This document shows positions 34,127 through 36,588 of a stretch of DNA of 36,588 nt, one piece after another. Under the pieces are notes generated by a model. That model had not been told where the DNA came from and ran no database searches. It saw only the letters and a program-made list of their open reading frames with translations. The translations under genes and the position numbers were made by a program. Where the stretch lies: the NCBI GenBank assembly GCA_019116285.1, contig DXBX01000086.1, forward strand, positions 1-36,588, read 5' to 3'. This DNA is from Candidatus Bacteroides merdigallinarum (GTDB taxonomy: Bacteria; Bacteroidota; Bacteroidia; Bacteroidales; Bacteroidaceae). Within the stretch, counting starts at the first letter, position 1. Each line of letters opens with the position of its first letter.

Positions 34127-34708
34127 TTATTCGCAGCAGCACCCGTCGCCGCAGTCGTGGTGTCCGCTTCCGCAGCCGCCGCCACAACCTTCGCAGCCGC
34201 CACCGCCGCAACCGCCGGACATCATCCGCGTCACTTCGGCAATCTCCTCGTTGGTGGCGGGACGGTTGGTCACTACCTGGCCCACGAAGTTCAGGTCGCA
34301 ACCGGCCAAGGGATGGTTCATGTCCATCACCACGATGTCCTCCTTCACCTCTACTACCGTGCCGTTGAGGCGATGTCCCTCGGCGGTCATCATCGGGATG
34401 ACGGCATCGGGCACCACGTGCTCGTCGTCGAACTTGCCGTCTATCAGGAAGACACTCTTCGGCAACTCAATCACGTGCTCCTCGTCATACTCGCCGTAGG
34501 CATCGGCGCAAGGGATGGTGAAGTCGAAGGTCTCACCCTCGGCCAGGTCCTTCACTTGGTTCTCGAAGGCGTCCAGGGTCAGGCCCAGTCCGGAGATGAA
34601 CTGGAAGGGATGCTCCACGGGAGCTTCTTCGCCGAATTCCTTCTCACCGTCTTCCACCATATACATCTTGTACGCTACGGTGATGTACTTGTTTTCTGCT
34701 GTTTCCAT
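34127..34708 (-). CDS. slyD: SlyD-type FKBP peptidyl-prolyl isomerase
   Basis: A 193-aa cytoplasmic protein. It has the FKBP segment FQFISGLGLTLDAFENQV (residues 35-52), an insert-in-flap region (about 70-125), and the SlyD signature MDMNHPLAGCDLNFVGQV (Asn131 onward). The C-terminal 30 residues form a metal-binding tail with eight Cys and two His in Gly-rich spacing, like the nickel-binding tail of E. coli SlyD. It acts as a folding helper and metallochaperone. The tail is more Cys-dominated than the His-rich tail of E. coli. Its own -7 box lies upstream. Confidence 0.93.
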   Translation of the reverse strand: METAENKYITVAYKMYMVEDGEKEFGEEAPVEHPFQFISGLGLTLDAFENQVKDLAEGETFDFTIPCADAYGEYDEEHVIELPKSVFLIDGKFDDEHVVPDAVIPMMTAEGHRLNGTVVEVKEDIVVMDMNHPLAGCDLNFVGQVVTNRPATNEEIAEVTRMMSGGCGGGGCEGCGGGCGSGHHDCGDGCCCE

Positions 34709-34756
34709 GCAATGTCTTTGTTTAAAAATGAATACTCGCGTTATTGTTTATGGCGG

Positions 34757-34764
34757 CAAAGGTA
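34757..34764 (-). promoter_or_regulatory. -7 box for the slyD-like gene
   Basis: On the minus strand it reads TACCTTTG, a TAnnTTTG match, 49 bp upstream of the start codon and 43 bp after the DUF362 stop. Confidence 0.5.
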
Positions 34765-34806
34765 CGAATTAATTTCCTTACCGCCACCTGTCCTCGCGAG
34801 TAGTTC

Positions 34807-35811
34807 TTAGTCCAAGTGCACCAACTCGTACTTCTGGCTGCCCATGCCCAGCTGCTCGGCATACTCCAGGGTGTGCATGCCCTTGCGCGAGTCGATGCGC
34901 TCTATCAGGTGAATCTTGCCGTGGTCCTCGGACGAGCGCACCAGGTCCGTGCAGGCACGGTCCAGTGCCACGGGATCCAGGGAAGCCAGGATGCCGATGT
35001 CGCCCATCTTCGGGTCCTCGGGCGAGTTGTCGCAGTCGCAGTCCACGGACAGGTTGTTGGCCACGCTGATGTACAGAATCTTGTCGCCGCAATGATCCAT
35101 GACGGCCTTGGCGGCTTCGGTCATGGCCTCCAGCCAGATTTCCTGTTCGGGCAGGTTATTCCACATGGCCACGGGATCCTTGGTCTTTCCGGCGGAGTGA
35201 ATCCATGCTTTGCCGTTGGCCGAGGCGATGCCGATGGAGATGTTCTTCAGCGCGCCGCCGAATCCTGCCATGGCGTGTCCCTTGAAGTGGGAGAGCACCA
35301 CGGTGAAGTCATAGTTGAGGTAGTGCGAGCCTACGTAATCCTCCTTCAGGTGCTTGCCGCCCTTGACCGGCAGGGGCGTCTCGCCGTCCGCATCCATGAT
35401 GTCCACGGGAGCGATGGCCGTGAATCCGTGGTCCTCGGCGGCCTTGCGGCTGGATTCCGTGGTGCTGCGTTTGCCGGCATAGGCCGTGTTACACTCCACG
35501 ATGGTGCCGTTCACCTCCTTCACCAGGTCCTTGATGAGGGCGGGTTGCAGGAAGTTGTGTCCGCCCGGCTCGCCCGTGGAGATCTTGACGGCCACCTTGC
35601 CCGTGGCTTCGCGGCCCAGGGCCTTGTAGATTTTCACCAGGTTCTCGGGGTTGATTTCCTTGAACATGTACACTTTGGGCAGGGCCTCTTCGGTGGGTGT
35701 CGTGGTCTCTGCCGCCTTCTCTTTCGGCGCGTTGCTGCATGCCGTGCCGGTCATGGCTACCAGTGCGAACAAGGTGAACGCACAGGCGCGGAAATAACGA
35801 TTCAGTTTCAT
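34807..35811 (-). CDS. DUF362-family lipoprotein
   Basis: A 334-aa protein with a lipobox (MTGTAC, Cys25), followed by a Thr/Glu-rich linker and one DUF362 domain (about 45-334: KVAVKISTGEPGGHNFLQPA, VVLSHFKGHAMAGFGGALKN, IGILASLDPVALDRACTDLV). No ferredoxin-type CxxCxxC cluster is visible. DUF362 proteins are of uncertain function and often near iron-sulfur enzymes; I cannot give a role. The frame runs on to 35925, but that extension crosses a palindromic repeat and a -7 box, so the ATG at 35811 with its signal sequence is the start. The untranslated leader is about 95 nt. Confidence 0.85.
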   Translation of the reverse strand: MKLNRYFRACAFTLFALVAMTGTACSNAPKEKAAETTTPTEEALPKVYMFKEINPENLVKIYKALGREATGKVAVKISTGEPGGHNFLQPALIKDLVKEVNGTIVECNTAYAGKRSTTESSRKAAEDHGFTAIAPVDIMDADGETPLPVKGGKHLKEDYVGSHYLNYDFTVVLSHFKGHAMAGFGGALKNISIGIASANGKAWIHSAGKTKDPVAMWNNLPEQEIWLEAMTEAAKAVMDHCGDKILYISVANNLSVDCDCDNSPEDPKMGDIGILASLDPVALDRACTDLVRSSEDHGKIHLIERIDSRKGMHTLEYAEQLGMGSQKYELVHLD

Positions 35812-35848
35812 AGTCTTCTTTATATTATAGAATAAATTTGAGTTTCGT

Positions 35849-35906
35849 GTAGGGGCGACCCTTGCGGTCGCCCGTATGCTTGGGCGGGGGCAAGCCCCGC
35901 CCCTAC
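35849..35906. repeat. GC-rich double-hairpin repeat in the DUF362 leader
   Basis: The ends GTAGGGGCG and CGCCCCTAC are inverted repeats. Inside are two hairpins, GCGACC/GGTCGC (35856-35871) and GGGCGGGG/CCCCGCCC (35883-35903). It lies between the -7 box and the start codon of the DUF362 gene, so it should be transcribed. It looks like a small REP/MITE-like element. Confidence 0.75.
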
Positions 35907-35911
35907 GGTTG

Positions 35912-35919
35912 CAAAAGTA
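35912..35919 (-). promoter_or_regulatory. -7 box for the DUF362 gene
   Basis: On the minus strand it reads TACTTTTG, a TAnnTTTG match. It is about 100 bp upstream of the start codon, with the GC-rich double hairpin in between. Confidence 0.45.
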
Positions 35920-36000
35920 CGGCAAATCGCCGTCCGGCGTTCTATCCAGATTACAGATATTGTTACCTATTTTACAGAAGTAAGGCGGAAAGAACGTCTA

Positions 36001-36180
36001 AAGCCGCCGGAAAAGTTGCCAATGCCGCTAGAAAAGTTCATTTCCAGGCTGGAAATGTGTATTTCTAGGCTGGAAATGTACATCTTTAGGCTGGAAATGT
36101 ATATTTCTAGGCTGGAAATAGAGTTTTCTCCTTACTTCGGCAACTTTTCCGGCGGCTTTCGCAAGTTTTTCTCGGCGTTT
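36001..36180. repeat. Dispersed palindromic element, copy B (21-bp tandem units)
   Basis: Four 21-bp units starting at 36044, each with a core close to the palindrome ATTTCCAGGCTGGAAAT, end in AGAGTTTTCTCCTTACTTCGG. The block is flanked by an exact 20-bp inverted repeat: 36001-36020 and its complement at 36139-36158. The core and the right flank match copy A at 10688-10800. Both copies lie between divergent genes. Confidence 0.85.
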
Positions 36181-36355
36181 CCGGCATTCTTTGTACGCCC
36201 TTGTGCTTTCGGTTTCCGTACTCATGCTTGGGTGAGGTGACAATTTTGCACAGAAATGGACAATTTGTCGAGTATTTCTCTTAATGAGATTAAAAAGGTT
36301 TTCGTATATTTAATGATGAGGCTTCTTTGCTGACATTTTGTAAGTAAACCGGTGC

Positions 36356-36371
36356 TGGCACAGCATTTGCA
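36356..36371 (+). promoter_or_regulatory. Sigma-54-like -24/-12 promoter for the Hsp20 gene
   Basis: TGGCACAGCATTTGCA matches the RpoN consensus TGGCAC-N5-TTGC, with GG and GC exactly 12 bases apart. The start codon is 90 bp downstream. No -7 TAnnTTTG box competes with it in the leader. Confidence 0.65.
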
Positions 36372-36460
36372 AACTATTGGGCGAAGCGCGAAGCCGAAAG
36401 GCGGAGGGCTCCGGAGAAATCAAACAAATAAGAACAACTTAAATATAGGAGATTACGATT

Positions 36461-36588
36461 ATGACACCTTCAAGAAGAAATTACAATCAGAACTGGTTAC
36501 CGAGTATCTTCAATGACTTCTTCGATAACGATTGGATGATTCGGACCAACGCTACGGCGCCGGCCATCAATGTGACTGAGAGTGACAA
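36461..36588 (+). CDS. Hsp20/alpha-crystallin small heat-shock protein (3' partial)
   Basis: Only the first 42 residues are inside the window. The opening, with QNWLPSIFNDFFDNDWM and then APAINVTESD, is the usual start of Bacteroides Hsp20 proteins just before the alpha-crystallin domain. A strong ribosome-binding site AGGAG (36447-36451) lies 9 bp before the ATG, unusual for this genus and consistent with high induced translation. The protein would hold unfolded proteins in an ATP-independent way. The upstream promoter looks sigma-54-dependent. Confidence 0.82.
   Translation, partial: MTPSRRNYNQNWLPSIFNDFFDNDWMIRTNATAPAINVTESD

Larger units (their letters stand above)
35812..36460. other. 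649-bp divergent intergenic region with repeats and promoters
   Basis: No credible gene. In order it contains a GC-rich double hairpin (35849-35906), a -7 box for the DUF362 gene (35912-35919), a 21-bp palindromic tandem element with 20-bp inverted ends (36001-36158), an AT-rich stretch, and a sigma-54-like promoter (36356-36371) with a purine-rich leader for the Hsp20 gene. Frames across the tandem repeat, which translate as repeated ISRLEMY heptads, are not genes. Confidence 0.75.

Noticed and set aside
36016..36240. Small protein with repeated ISRLEMY heptads
   Set aside because: It comes from the 21-bp palindromic DNA repeat; the same translation appears at the other copy, and no ribosome-binding site or conserved protein context is seen.
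36372..36460. Structured RNA or riboswitch in the Hsp20 leader
   Set aside because: The GC/purine-rich stretch can form small hairpins, but nothing matches a known riboswitch or thermometer closely enough to call.

Overview
The window looks like the chromosome of a gut Bacteroidaceae member (Bacteroides or Phocaeicola type). The reasons are SusC/SusD outer-membrane pairs, many SPII lipoproteins, XylR-type regulation, and promoters that carry the Bacteroides -7 box TAnnTTTG instead of E. coli-like -10 boxes. No rRNA, tRNA, CRISPR array, insertion sequence or phage gene was seen. Two genes are cut by the window edges: a GH109-like oxidoreductase-fold protein at the left and an Hsp20 chaperone at the right.

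Left part (1-8070). After the GH109-like gene and a small YccF membrane protein comes a compact minus-strand operon for beta-mannan oligosaccharides. In transcription order it encodes a GH26 mannanase lipoprotein, a GH130 mannosylglucose phosphorylase, a GPH cation symporter, an AGE-family mannobiose 2-epimerase and an SGNH esterase. The expected route is: cleave mannan to mannobiose, import it, epimerise it to mannosylglucose, then phosphorolyse that to mannose-1-phosphate and glucose. A GNAT acetyltransferase gene and a convergent RecQ-like helicase gene follow.

Centre (10900-31150). This is a large plus-strand polysaccharide-utilisation locus. It runs: PI-PLC X-domain phosphodiesterase, ROK sugar kinase, SusC, SusD, GH92 alpha-mannosidase, endonuclease/exonuclease/phosphatase-fold protein, alkaline phosphatase, GH63/GH37-like (alpha/alpha)6 glycosidase, GH125 alpha-1,6-mannosidase, GH20 beta-hexosaminidase and a calcineurin-type phosphoesterase. 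A convergent XylR/AraC-type regulator closes it. Combining alpha-mannosidases and a hexosaminidase with four kinds of phosphoesterase, including a PI-PLC fold, points to a phosphorylated mannose glycan. My leading hypothesis is the GPI-anchor glycan; phosphorylated N-glycan or yeast phosphomannan are the alternatives. The GH92 enzyme and the phosphoesterase share a C-terminal PA14 module.

Right part (31300-36588). A DcuA/B C4-dicarboxylate transporter, a UPF0597/cysteine-desulfidase family protein, a SlyD prolyl isomerase with a Cys/His tail, a DUF362 lipoprotein and the start of an Hsp20 gene. The Hsp20 gene has a sigma-54-like -24/-12 promoter.

Non-coding structure is rich. Two copies of an inverted repeat built of 9-bp GCGGAT iterons sit in convergent gaps. 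Two copies of a 21-bp palindromic-repeat element sit in divergent gaps. A five-copy array of 23-bp hairpins lies inside the large locus, and a GC-rich double hairpin lies in the leader of the DUF362 gene.
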